Of a stretch of DNA of 64,000 nt, positions 50,042 through 57,922 are shown in pieces. This DNA is from Acidimicrobiia bacterium (GTDB lineage: Bacteria; Actinomycetota; Acidimicrobiia; Spongiisociales; UBA11373), in assembly GCA_040878325.1 (NCBI GenBank), contig JBBDMM010000010.1, forward strand, positions 26,782 to 90,781, given 5' to 3'. Made by a program: the position numbers and the translations under genes. Position 1 is the first letter of the stretch. The number at the start of each line of letters is the position of its first letter. The notes under the pieces were generated by a model. It was not told where the DNA came from. It did not search any database and saw nothing but the letters and a program-made list of their open reading frames with translations.

Positions 50042-51265
50042 TCATGGCGTGGGATTGAGGGCTCCGCTTTGCTCCTGGATCGCCTTTACCGATCCGTCCG
50101 TTACGCGTAGCCAGACGCTGCACTGTTCTCCAGGGCACTGGATCGATCCATCATCGAGGGGCCAGTCGGCAAACGCTGCTCGGAGGTGATGGCCATCGCG
50201 ATGCAGGTAGTCGACAACCGCCTGGGTCGAGATCGTCACGGTGAAAAGAAGGCGACTCGTGTTTCGCACGTACACGCCGTCCACCGCATTGAGCCCGTCG
50301 AAGGCGGCCTCCGCGACGGCGGGGGAACCCTCGTAGAAGCACGCCATGTCGAAGACCAATCGACTGGGGGCTTCGACGGCGTCGACCACGTATCCGAACC
50401 AGACACCATCCGGTAGGTAATCGTCGACACCTGGCACACAACCCGATCCACCGGCAGGGTGGCCCGCACCGTTCGAGGGGAGTCGCTGCCCGGGGTCCGG
50501 TGCCGGAGCGTCCAGCAGAATGGCCACCACCGTCGTGGTGGCTGGCATCGTCGTAGTCGGAGGAGTCGTGGTCGGGAAGAGCTTGCCCTCTTCCTTCGAG
50601 GTCGTGCTGGGCGGACTCTCGCGGCCGACATTGGCGACGACGATGGCGGCGGTCGCGGCGGCGATGGCGACCATCATCACCGTGGCGGCGATCCATATCC
50701 CGGTGCGACGGCGGACAGGCCAGCGCCGTCGCTGCTTGGGCCCGAACTCGACCGCGAATACCGTTTCGGATCGGGCCACGCCCTTGAGCTGCCGCTGGCC
50801 GCGGTCAACCAGTCTGATGCCCTCCTCGAGGTGATGGCGCAGCAGGTCGGCGGTCGTGTGGGATGCCAGCACCTCGCCGCTCTTCGCCGCCGACATGAGC
50901 CGCGAGGCCCGGTTGACCGGTGGTCCGAAGTAGTCGCCGCCGCGCTCGTCGGCGATCCCTGTGTCGAGTGCCATTCGGACGCGGAGCACTCCCAGGCCAG
51001 GCCAGACGCGCTCGAGTGACTGTTGGATCTCGACTGCGGCGTCGGCTGCGCTCATCGGGTCGGAAAAGGCGGCGGCAAACGAATCACCGGCGGTGGAGAA
51101 GACGTAACCCCCGTGGCTCTCGATTGCGTGACGCACCGTCTCGTCGTGCCACGCGAGGGCCCCCTTCATCTCCTGCGGATTCCGCTCCCAGAGGCGGGTG
51201 CTCCCCTCGAGATCGGTCAGAAGGAAAGTGAGCGTGCCACTTGGGGGACTTGCGGATTTCTCCAC
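50042..51265 (-). CDS. Membrane protein with cytoplasmic class III cyclase and extracellular domain
   Basis: A 407-residue protein. The N-terminal cyclase domain (LTFLLTDLEGSTRLWERNP; FSTAGDSFAAAF; DYFGPPVNRASRL) keeps both metal Asp and the Asn/Arg pair but has Ser at the Lys position. One membrane helix (about 188-212) leads to a Thr-rich linker and an extracellular domain with several Cys. GTG 51265 follows a TAGGGT box, a leaderless-type start. It may couple an outside signal to nucleotide production. Confidence 0.82.
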   Translation of the reverse strand: MEKSASPPSGTLTFLLTDLEGSTRLWERNPQEMKGALAWHDETVRHAIESHGGYVFSTAGDSFAAAFSDPMSAADAAVEIQQSLERVWPGLGVLRVRMALDTGIADERGGDYFGPPVNRASRLMSAAKSGEVLASHTTADLLRHHLEEGIRLVDRGQRQLKGVARSETVFAVEFGPKQRRRWPVRRRTGIWIAATVMMVAIAAATAAIVVANVGRESPPSTTSKEEGKLFPTTTPPTTTMPATTTVVAILLDAPAPDPGQRLPSNGAGHPAGGSGCVPGVDDYLPDGVWFGYVVDAVEAPSRLVFDMACFYEGSPAVAEAAFDGLNAVDGVYVRNTSRLLFTVTISTQAVVDYLHRDGHHLRAAFADWPLDDGSIQCPGEQCSVWLRVTDGSVKAIQEQSGALNPTP

Positions 51266-51327
51266 CGGTTGAAGAACCCTACACAAAGCGTTGCGCCGGT
51301 GCCCGGGTCAGGAGGGACGGCGATCGC

Positions 51328-52074
51328 CTAGTTCGGGAGGCCTCCGATCCTTCCCCGGTACGCCCCGATGTCGTGAAGGGAGAGGGCGGCGACCTCCTTG
51401 ATCCTTCCCCAATGGGTCAACCGGAAGGTGACGTCATCGAGGGCGACGCGCCAGGCGTTGGTCCCGAGGTGGGCGGCGCCGCCGCGGTCGAAGTAGACCC
51501 GTGACCCGACGTGGCGGTAGCCCTGGAGCAGCAGGGGCACCCGGGTGACCAGATCGACGTGATTGATCGCCCGGTAGGTTCGGTCCTCGAGCCTTTCCGC
51601 GAAGGCGCGGCTGAAGTCGCGGTGACCCACCCGGGGTTGCCCGTAGGTGTAGACGGCGGCGACCGGGTGGCCGGCCCGGTCGGCGCGGAAGGAGCCCAGG
51701 GTGGCGAGGGCGCCGCCGAGGCTGTGCCCGGTGAACACCACCGGCTTCCCGGACCCGGCTATCGCATCGAGGATCCCCTGCCACACCTCCTCGACGCCGG
51801 TGCCGAAACCGGAGTGGATGCGGCCGAACTCGCTGGCTGTCGGCTTGAACTGGGCGTTGCGGCTCCAGTCGATCGGGTTCGCCTCGGTGCCACGGAATGC
51901 GACGTACAGGTGATCGGCATCGGAGGCGGTGAACGCCTGGGTGGACTGCGCCGAGAACCACTGGAACCCGGTCAGGCCGAGGGACTCCGTGGCGGCCTGC
52001 GCTCCCAGGCGGTTGAGATATGCCGCCGCCGACAGCTCGACGGTGAGGGTGGCGAGTCTCCTGTCGAAAGGCAC
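51328..52074 (-). CDS. Class 3 lipase
   Basis: A 248-residue lipase_3-family hydrolase: LYVAFRGTE oxyanion region, nucleophile Ser118 in VVFTGHSLGGALA, acid Asp in INHVDLVTRVP and His in LSLHDIGAYRG. No signal peptide is visible, so it is cytosolic or secreted by an unrecognised route. GTG 52074 has a GAGGAGG Shine-Dalgarno. Triacylglycerol or phospholipid substrates are possible. Confidence 0.9.
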   Translation of the reverse strand: MPFDRRLATLTVELSAAAYLNRLGAQAATESLGLTGFQWFSAQSTQAFTASDADHLYVAFRGTEANPIDWSRNAQFKPTASEFGRIHSGFGTGVEEVWQGILDAIAGSGKPVVFTGHSLGGALATLGSFRADRAGHPVAAVYTYGQPRVGHRDFSRAFAERLEDRTYRAINHVDLVTRVPLLLQGYRHVGSRVYFDRGGAAHLGTNAWRVALDDVTFRLTHWGRIKEVAALSLHDIGAYRGRIGGLPN

Positions 52075-52242
52075 CGGGCCTCCTCGGGGTGAAACTCCGC
52101 GACTCTACTCCGTGGAAGGTCCTGGGATGAGGTGGGTGGAAGCGGGTGTTGGATCTCCTCAAGGTGCAGATCGGGTCCGGTCCATTTCTGTCCGACGGCA
52201 TCCGTAGCCTGTTATTAGTTGCCATCCCCAGGAGGGCTGAAC

Positions 52243-54294
52243 TTGGACACGACTCATGAACGCGCACTGGACTTGCTGCGAGCGATCACCGTCGACGATG
52301 CGGAGTTCCGGCCGGGGCAGTGGGAGGCGATCGAGGCGGTGGTCGTCCACCGCCGTCGCGTTCTCGTCGTCCAGCGAACCGGGTGGGGCAAGTCGGCGGT
52401 GTACTTCATCGCCACTGCACTCCTCCGTGAGGCTGGGATGGGCCCCACGGTCGTGGTCTCCCCGCTGCTGGCACTCATGCGCAATCAGATCGAGATGGCC
52501 GAACGCCTCGGGATCAACGCGAGGACGGTCAACTGGACGAATCGTGGCGACTGGGATCAGGTATTCGCCGAAATCGCACGCGGGGAGATCGACGTCCTCT
52601 TCATCTCCCCGGAGCGCCTCAACAACCCCGAGTTTCGAACGAGCGTGCTCCCTGATCTGCTGCGAGCGCTGGGGCTCCTGGTAGTGGACGAGGTGCACTG
52701 CATTTCGGATTGGGGTCACGACTTTCGGCCCGACTACCGGCGGCTCTCGCGGATCGTCGACCTGCTTCCGCCAGGCGTGGCCATCCTGGGGACCACCGCC
52801 ACGGCCAACGATCGGGTGATTCGCGACGTCGAGGAACAGCTCGGTGACGACCTCATTCTGGTGCGCGGACCGTTGGATCGGCCGAGCTTGAGACTCCAGG
52901 TCATGGCGATGGCCTCGCGTGCCGAGCGGCTGGCGTGGCTGGCAGAAATCCTGCCCAGCCTCGAAGGGTCCGGCATCGTGTACGCGCTGACTGTCAAGGA
53001 TGTGCGTCGGGTCGCCGATTGGCTCCGGGACCGGGGGGTCGATGCCGCGGCGTACACCGGCAAGACCGACCCCGAGGAGCGGCTCGAGATCGAGCGTCGG
53101 CTGACCGGCGGTGGCTTGAAGGTTGTCGTCGCCACCTCGGCCCTGGGTATGGGCTACGACAACCCGCACATCCACTTCGTGATCCATTTCCAGTCGCCGG
53201 GTTCCCCGGTCGCCTACTACCAACAGGTAGGGCGCGCCGGTCGCGCCACGGAGTCATCGGTTGGGGTGCTCCTGACCGGCGCAGAGGATGGCGACATCCA
53301 GGACTTCTTCATCCGAACGGCGTTTCCGACGGAGCCCCACGTCGAGGCGATCCTCTCCGCCCTCGACTCCGCCGACGGAATGACGACCCGCCAGCTGGAG
53401 ACCATCAACCTTCCTTTCGGACGGCTCGAGGCCGCTCTCAGGGTCCTTGAAGTGGAGGGCGCGGTCTACCGGGATGGGGCCAGGTGGTACCGCTCAGCGG
53501 AGCGCTACCAGTATCCCGTCGAGCGCGTCGCTGGCGTGATGGAGCAGCGACGCAGCGAGCAGGCCACGATGCGCCGGATCATCGAGTCGGACGACTGCAT
53601 CATGCATCAGCTTCGGTTGAGCCTCGACGACCACACCAGTTCGCCCTGTGGCCGATGCGCCAATTGCGTAGGGGACGTTCTCCCACGTGAGGTCGCCGAG
53701 GAGACGGTGCGCGCCGCCGTCGATTTCATCCGGTCCGAGGCGGCGATCATCGAGCCGCGCAAGAGGTGGCCCCATCCGGTCGATGGCACCTTCGTCATCC
53801 AGCACCCGCTCGAGGAAGGTCGCGCGCTCACCCGCTGGGGGGACCCCGGGTTGGCGCTACTCGTCGAAAGGGGGAAGTACCGGGACGGCGGGTTCTCCGT
53901 GGAACTCGTCGATGCCGCCGCAGACCTGGTCACTCGGTGGGCCCCCGACCCTGCGCCCACGTGGGTTACCTCGGTGCCGACCCTGGGAGGCGACGATCTC
54001 GTGGGAGACTTCTCCCGGTTGCTTGCCGAACGCATCGGCATGGTCTACCAACCGGTGGTTCGCAAGGTCCGGCGCAATCGGCCGCAGAAAGAAATGCAAA
54101 ACTCCACCCAGCAACTTGGCAATGTGTCAGAGGTGTTCGAGGTAGGCCCCTGTCCCTCCGGTCCGGTGCTTCTCGTCGACGATATGGTGGATTCGCTGTG
54201 GACGATGACGACGATCGGAGGGTTGCTCCGGGGGGCAGGCTCGGGGCCCGTGTACCCTCTGGCCCTCGCGGACACATCCCGAGGTGACGAGTGA
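52243..54294 (+). CDS. RecQ-family helicase fused to a phosphoribosyltransferase-like domain (copy 2)
   Basis: A 683-residue close paralogue of the fusion at 31091-33139, alignable end to end. It has Walker A QRTGWGKSAV, DEVHCISDWGHDFRPDYRRL, YYQQVGRAGRA, the cysteine cluster CGRCANC and the C-terminal PRPP-type motif VLLVDDMVDSLWTMTTIGGL. TTG 52243 was chosen: an AGGAGGG Shine-Dalgarno (52230-52236) precedes it and the start matches copy 1. It overlaps the DprA-like gene by four bases (GTGA). This copy has chromosome-like high GC and lies outside the defence island, next to MazEF. Confidence 0.88.
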   Translation: MDTTHERALDLLRAITVDDAEFRPGQWEAIEAVVVHRRRVLVVQRTGWGKSAVYFIATALLREAGMGPTVVVSPLLALMRNQIEMAERLGINARTVNWTNRGDWDQVFAEIARGEIDVLFISPERLNNPEFRTSVLPDLLRALGLLVVDEVHCISDWGHDFRPDYRRLSRIVDLLPPGVAILGTTATANDRVIRDVEEQLGDDLILVRGPLDRPSLRLQVMAMASRAERLAWLAEILPSLEGSGIVYALTVKDVRRVADWLRDRGVDAAAYTGKTDPEERLEIERRLTGGGLKVVVATSALGMGYDNPHIHFVIHFQSPGSPVAYYQQVGRAGRATESSVGVLLTGAEDGDIQDFFIRTAFPTEPHVEAILSALDSADGMTTRQLETINLPFGRLEAALRVLEVEGAVYRDGARWYRSAERYQYPVERVAGVMEQRRSEQATMRRIIESDDCIMHQLRLSLDDHTSSPCGRCANCVGDVLPREVAEETVRAAVDFIRSEAAIIEPRKRWPHPVDGTFVIQHPLEEGRALTRWGDPGLALLVERGKYRDGGFSVELVDAAADLVTRWAPDPAPTWVTSVPTLGGDDLVGDFSRLLAERIGMVYQPVVRKVRRNRPQKEMQNSTQQLGNVSEVFEVGPCPSGPVLLVDDMVDSLWTMTTIGGLLRGAGSGPVYPLALADTSRGDE

Positions 54295-55229
54295 AGCTGT
54301 CGAACGACGCCAAGGCGGTGCTCGTCCTCACCACCCGGCTCGGCGACTCCCGGCGACCATCCCTCGCCCCCGGTCAGTGGCACTCCCTCTCCCGAGCCCT
54401 GGGTGACGCCGGCTTGACGCCCGGCAACGTGTTCGACTCCGAGGCCCTTGGAAGCGCCGGCCTCGACCCGGAGAAGCGGGAGAGGATCGATGCGCTCGTC
54501 GGGGATGCCGCCACTGTAGTCGTCGAGCTGGAGTCCTTGACATCCAAGGGAATCTGGACGGTGACGATTGCCGACGACGACTACCCAGCGGCTCTTCGGC
54601 GACTTGACCACCGAGCTCCACCAGTGCTGTTCGGGGTGGGGGAGCGGTCCTTGCTCGACAGCGGCGGCGTCGGCGTGGTCGGCTCCCGTGACGTGTCCGA
54701 AGAAGGAGTTGCGGTTGCCCGAGAGATCGCGGCCGCCGCCGCCGGTCGGGGTCTGCCTGTCGTTTCGGGCGGGGCCAGGGGAGTGGACCAACAGTCGATG
54801 ACCGCCGCCTACGAAGCCGGCGGGTCGGTCGTCGGTGTTCTGGCCGACAGTTTGCTGCAGAGGATCCGAAGTGCCGATGTGCGCGCCTCTCTCGACACCG
54901 GGGCGACTTGCCTGATCACAGCGCAGCATCCCAACACTGGGTTCTCGCCCGCGGCGGCGATGGCGCGCAACAAGCTGGTCTACTCCCTCGCCGATGTCAC
55001 CGTGGTCGTCGCCTCCGAGGCCAAGGGAGGAACGTGGGAAGGCGCGACGGAGGCGCTGACCCAGAGGATTGGAAGGGTCGCGGTATGGCGGGGCCAGGGG
55101 CAAGGATCTGCGAACGACCAGTTGATCGAGGCCGGAGCACGTCCGATCGAGTCGGTCGACCAGCTGTGGGAACTGCTTGCCGAGGCTGAGGCGCCAATGC
55201 CACAGCAGATGACGATCGAACTGGGCTAA
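54291..55229 (+). CDS. DprA/Smf-like protein (copy 2)
   Basis: A 312-residue paralogue of the gene at 33136-34074, the same length: GVGVVGSRDVSEEGVAVARE, LPVVSGGARGVDQQSMTAAY, GGSVVGVLADSL, FSPAAAMARNKLVYSLA. Translationally coupled to the second RecQ-PRTase gene. Conservation of the pair argues that the two proteins work as one unit. ssDNA binding is expected from the family; the N-terminal 90 residues differ from classical DprA. Confidence 0.86.
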   Translation: MKLSNDAKAVLVLTTRLGDSRRPSLAPGQWHSLSRALGDAGLTPGNVFDSEALGSAGLDPEKRERIDALVGDAATVVVELESLTSKGIWTVTIADDDYPAALRRLDHRAPPVLFGVGERSLLDSGGVGVVGSRDVSEEGVAVAREIAAAAAGRGLPVVSGGARGVDQQSMTAAYEAGGSVVGVLADSLLQRIRSADVRASLDTGATCLITAQHPNTGFSPAAAMARNKLVYSLADVTVVVASEAKGGTWEGATEALTQRIGRVAVWRGQGQGSANDQLIEAGARPIESVDQLWELLAEAEAPMPQQMTIELG

Positions 55230-55319
55230 CACGGTCCGCCGGCCTCGCGACGGGATCGCCAGCGCCACTGGTTCCTGTCACCGGCCGTCCATATCTTGAC
55301 CGCAACGGTCCTCCAGAGA

Positions 55320-55339
55320 TACACGTGTACAATACGTAT
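55320..55339 (+). promoter_or_regulatory. Promoter and palindromic operators of mazEF
   Basis: The perfect palindrome TACACGTGTA (55320-55329) and the adjacent ATACGTAT (55332-55339) flank and overlap a consensus TACAAT -10 box (55328-55333). The ATG of the antitoxin follows 6 bases after it. Autorepression by the MazEF complex is the likely control. Confidence 0.7.
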
Positions 55340-55570
55340 ATGCGGCGGAAGCTGACGATCACCATCGACGAGGCGGTTTACGAGGGGCTCCACCGGCGCA
55401 TCGGGCGTCGGAAGATCAGCCGCTTCCTCGAGGATCTCGCCCGGCCCCACGTCGTCGACGAGGACCTGGAGGAGGCATATCGCGCCATGGCCGCCGACGA
55501 ACGGCGCGAGTCGGAAGCCGCCGAGTGGGCGGAGGGCACCATTGGGGATGTCGCCGATGAGACGCGCTGA
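55340..55570 (+). CDS. mazE: MazE-type ribbon-helix-helix antitoxin
   Basis: A 76-residue antitoxin: [20 protein letters not shown] is a ribbon-helix-helix strand and helix, followed by an acidic toxin-binding tail. The ATG at 55340 is leaderless by spacing to TACAAT. It overlaps the MazF gene by 14 bases. Confidence 0.85.
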   Translation: MRRKLTITIDEAVYEGLHRRIGRRKISRFLEDLARPHVVDEDLEEAYRAMAADERRESEAAEWAEGTIGDVADETR

Positions 55571-55877
55571 CGTGTGGTGGGTCTGGTTCGAACCGAGCCG
55601 GGGCGGCGAGATCCGTAAGACCCGACCCGCTGTGATAGTGAGCAACGACGCCGCCAACGCCGCGCTGAATCGGCTGCAGGTGGTGCCGCTCACTTCGAAC
55701 GTCGATCGGCTCTACCCGAGCGAGGCATACATCGAGATCGACGGCACCCGGCATAAGGCCATGGCCGACCAGGTAACCACCGTGACCAAGGCTCGACTCC
55801 AGAGCCGCCTGGGTCGGCTGACCGCGCAGGACATGGAGGCGGTCGAGCGGGCCATGCGCCTGCAGTTGGGCCTGTAG
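55557..55877 (+). CDS. mazF: MazF-type endoribonuclease toxin
   Basis: A 106-residue toxin of the PemK/MazF family: [11 protein letters not shown] at the start, [16 protein letters not shown] with the conserved KTRP loop, and LQVVPLTSN. It would cleave specific sites in RNA. Coupled to the antitoxin upstream; the ATG at 55557 was preferred over an earlier in-frame start because it begins the fold. Confidence 0.92.
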   Translation: MRRADVWWVWFEPSRGGEIRKTRPAVIVSNDAANAALNRLQVVPLTSNVDRLYPSEAYIEIDGTRHKAMADQVTTVTKARLQSRLGRLTAQDMEAVERAMRLQLGL

Positions 55878-55916
55878 GCGAGGATCGCCGCGCAGCAGTA
55901 CACGCTGGTCGACTCG

Positions 55917-56978
55917 CTATCTGGCGAACGCCGATCGCAGCGTTCCGACTACCGGGACCAAGACGGGATGTGCGATCGCCACCGTCTCGGCTAGCGCGGC
56001 GGTCTCCTCGACCGGGTCGCTCTCGAAGGTGTATCGCTCGAAAGTGGGGCCGGCGGTGTGTCCCTCCCCGACGGGGAGCGTGACCAGGAGCCGGGCCACC
56101 GGTTTCATCACCTTCGACATGAGCGTGTACAGCCGGCCCACGAGCGCACCCTGGTCGGCGCCTAGCGCATGCATGCGCTGGATGGTGTCGAAGAGCAGCA
56201 TGTAGAGGGCGTTGAAGAGGTCTGCCGCCGGGCGCACTTCCTCGGGCAGGTCGGCGGCCCGGGGGTTGTCCAGCACCGGCCAGGTGTCGCCGATCGGGAG
56301 GGTGCCGTCGGCCAACTGGATGAACTTGTGATAGTGGGTCAGCTCCCGGTGCCCGGGGTCTGCCCAGAGGTGGTCGCCGAGCCCCTCACCCTGATCCACG
56401 ATCACGTCGATGGCGGCGCACGCCGAGGCGACGTCCTCGATGAGCATCAGGCCTCCGCTGTCCTCCACGTCGAAGGCGACCGGCTGGTAGAAGGAGGGAT
56501 CCGCCAGCTGGCGGCCGGGCTGGTGGTCGGCGAAGAGGTCCACCCGCTCGCCGAGCCTATGGATCGCCAGCTCGAGGGCGGCGTAGAACTGGCCGAGCGT
56601 TTCGTAGTCGTCGGCCTCGGGCGGCGCATCGATCGCCTCGGGTCGCTCGATGACCATGAAGGTGTCCCTGATCAGCTCGGTGGTGCACCGCCGCAACTCG
56701 AGGCGCAGGTCGGGGGTGTGGTGGGCGAGAAGGCTGGGGTATTCGGGGATGAGGTTGTCCATGAAGTCAGGCTCCCCACCCAGCGCCAGGAGCAGGTTCG
56801 TGGTCAGCGCCAGGTGGAGCATCTCCTCGACGACGACGCTGGTGATGAGGTCCCGGGCCTCCGACGGCTCGCCGCGGATCGAGTAGGCGGCGTAGAGGTA
56901 GGGCGGGATGGTCGACATCTCCACCTTCCGCGCCAGGGCCACATGGGAACGCAACTCGTCGAGTGAGTCGATCGGCAT
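55917..56978 (-). CDS. Ferritin-like VioB/RebD-type protein
   Basis: A 353-residue protein with the ferritin-like four-helix bundle found in VioB/RebD-type iminophenyl-pyruvate dimer synthases: ARKVEMSTIPPYLYAAYSI, VVVEEMLHLALTTNLLLALG with an E-x(2)-H metal motif, later ELTHYHKF. Stand-alone relatives of unknown function are common in actinobacteria. ATG 56978 has an AGGAGG Shine-Dalgarno. No pigment-biosynthesis partner is nearby. Confidence 0.82.
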   Translation of the reverse strand: MPIDSLDELRSHVALARKVEMSTIPPYLYAAYSIRGEPSEARDLITSVVVEEMLHLALTTNLLLALGGEPDFMDNLIPEYPSLLAHHTPDLRLELRRCTTELIRDTFMVIERPEAIDAPPEADDYETLGQFYAALELAIHRLGERVDLFADHQPGRQLADPSFYQPVAFDVEDSGGLMLIEDVASACAAIDVIVDQGEGLGDHLWADPGHRELTHYHKFIQLADGTLPIGDTWPVLDNPRAADLPEEVRPAADLFNALYMLLFDTIQRMHALGADQGALVGRLYTLMSKVMKPVARLLVTLPVGEGHTAGPTFERYTFESDPVEETAALAETVAIAHPVLVPVVGTLRSAFAR

Positions 56979-57124
56979 CGGGCCTCCTGACCGGTACCGG
57001 GAGGCTAGGGGGCAAGCCGTTCGCCGTGCCGGCGGGAAATAGGCTGGCCCCCGACAAGCAGCCGGCTCCTGCCCGCATCCGTAGGCCCGTTGCGTTACAT
57101 TGCGCCCACACCAGGGGGGCGTCG

Positions 57125-57922
57125 TTGGCATCCGTGCGGGTCGAGCAGCCTCCTGCGAGTCTGGCTGCGCTCGTGCGTCACGTTGGCGTCATCGGGTGGT
57201 CCGGGCTCCTGACCGGGGTCGTTGTCGGGGGGCTCGGATCCCGGGTGTTCATGCGAATCGCCGGGGCTACCGGCCGGCCAGCCGCCCGAGGTGCCGGAAC
57301 CGAAGCGGGCTTTCGGGTGGGGGAGCTGACCGTCGGGGGCACGATGGCGCTGGTGGTCTTCGTGGGGATCTTCGCCGGGATCATCGGGGCCTTGCTGTAC
57401 GCGATCTTCCGGCCCTGGCTTTCGTGGGCGGGAAGGTTTCGCGGTCTTGTATTCGGCGTGGTGCTGTTCGCTTTCGGGAGTGCGTCGTCTGACGTGATGA
57501 ATCCCGACAACGTCGACTTTCTGATCCTCGGCAACGACCTCATCAACGTGGTGATGATCGTGGCCCTGTTCCTCGCATTCGGGGTAGTGATCGAAGAGAT
57601 CCACCGTGCCCTGGACCGGCGAGTGGCACCGTCCGGGGACCGGATGAGAATCGGGTTGGTGCTTTTCGCCGCTACAGGCGCGCTGCTGAGCATTCCCCTG
57701 ACGATCACCACCATGTTCGGCGACGGCTGTGACTGCGGACCCCCGATCGTTGCTGCCTGGTTCACCATCCTCGCCGGCGTGGGCACGGTGCTGTGGTGGG
57801 TCAGCAGCCGGCGCGGCGCCGCCCGGCTCCCGGCGCAGGTGCTCGGCTATGCCGGGCTCATCGGCACCACCGCGTTCGGGTTGGTGCGGGCGATCTCCGA
57901 TGCCGCCGAGATCATCGGCTGA
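57125..57922 (+). CDS. Polytopic membrane protein, unknown function
   Basis: A 265-residue protein with about six hydrophobic helices (for example VGVIGWSGLLTGVVVGGLGS, MALVVFVGIFAGIIGALLYA, VVMIVALFLAFGVVI). TTG 57125 has a GGGGGG Shine-Dalgarno; GTG 57134 is an alternative. Its last 76 bases overlap the end of the convergent hydrolase gene. No transport motif recognised. Confidence 0.7.
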   Translation: MASVRVEQPPASLAALVRHVGVIGWSGLLTGVVVGGLGSRVFMRIAGATGRPAARGAGTEAGFRVGELTVGGTMALVVFVGIFAGIIGALLYAIFRPWLSWAGRFRGLVFGVVLFAFGSASSDVMNPDNVDFLILGNDLINVVMIVALFLAFGVVIEEIHRALDRRVAPSGDRMRIGLVLFAATGALLSIPLTITTMFGDGCDCGPPIVAAWFTILAGVGTVLWWVSSRRGAARLPAQVLGYAGLIGTTAFGLVRAISDAAEIIG

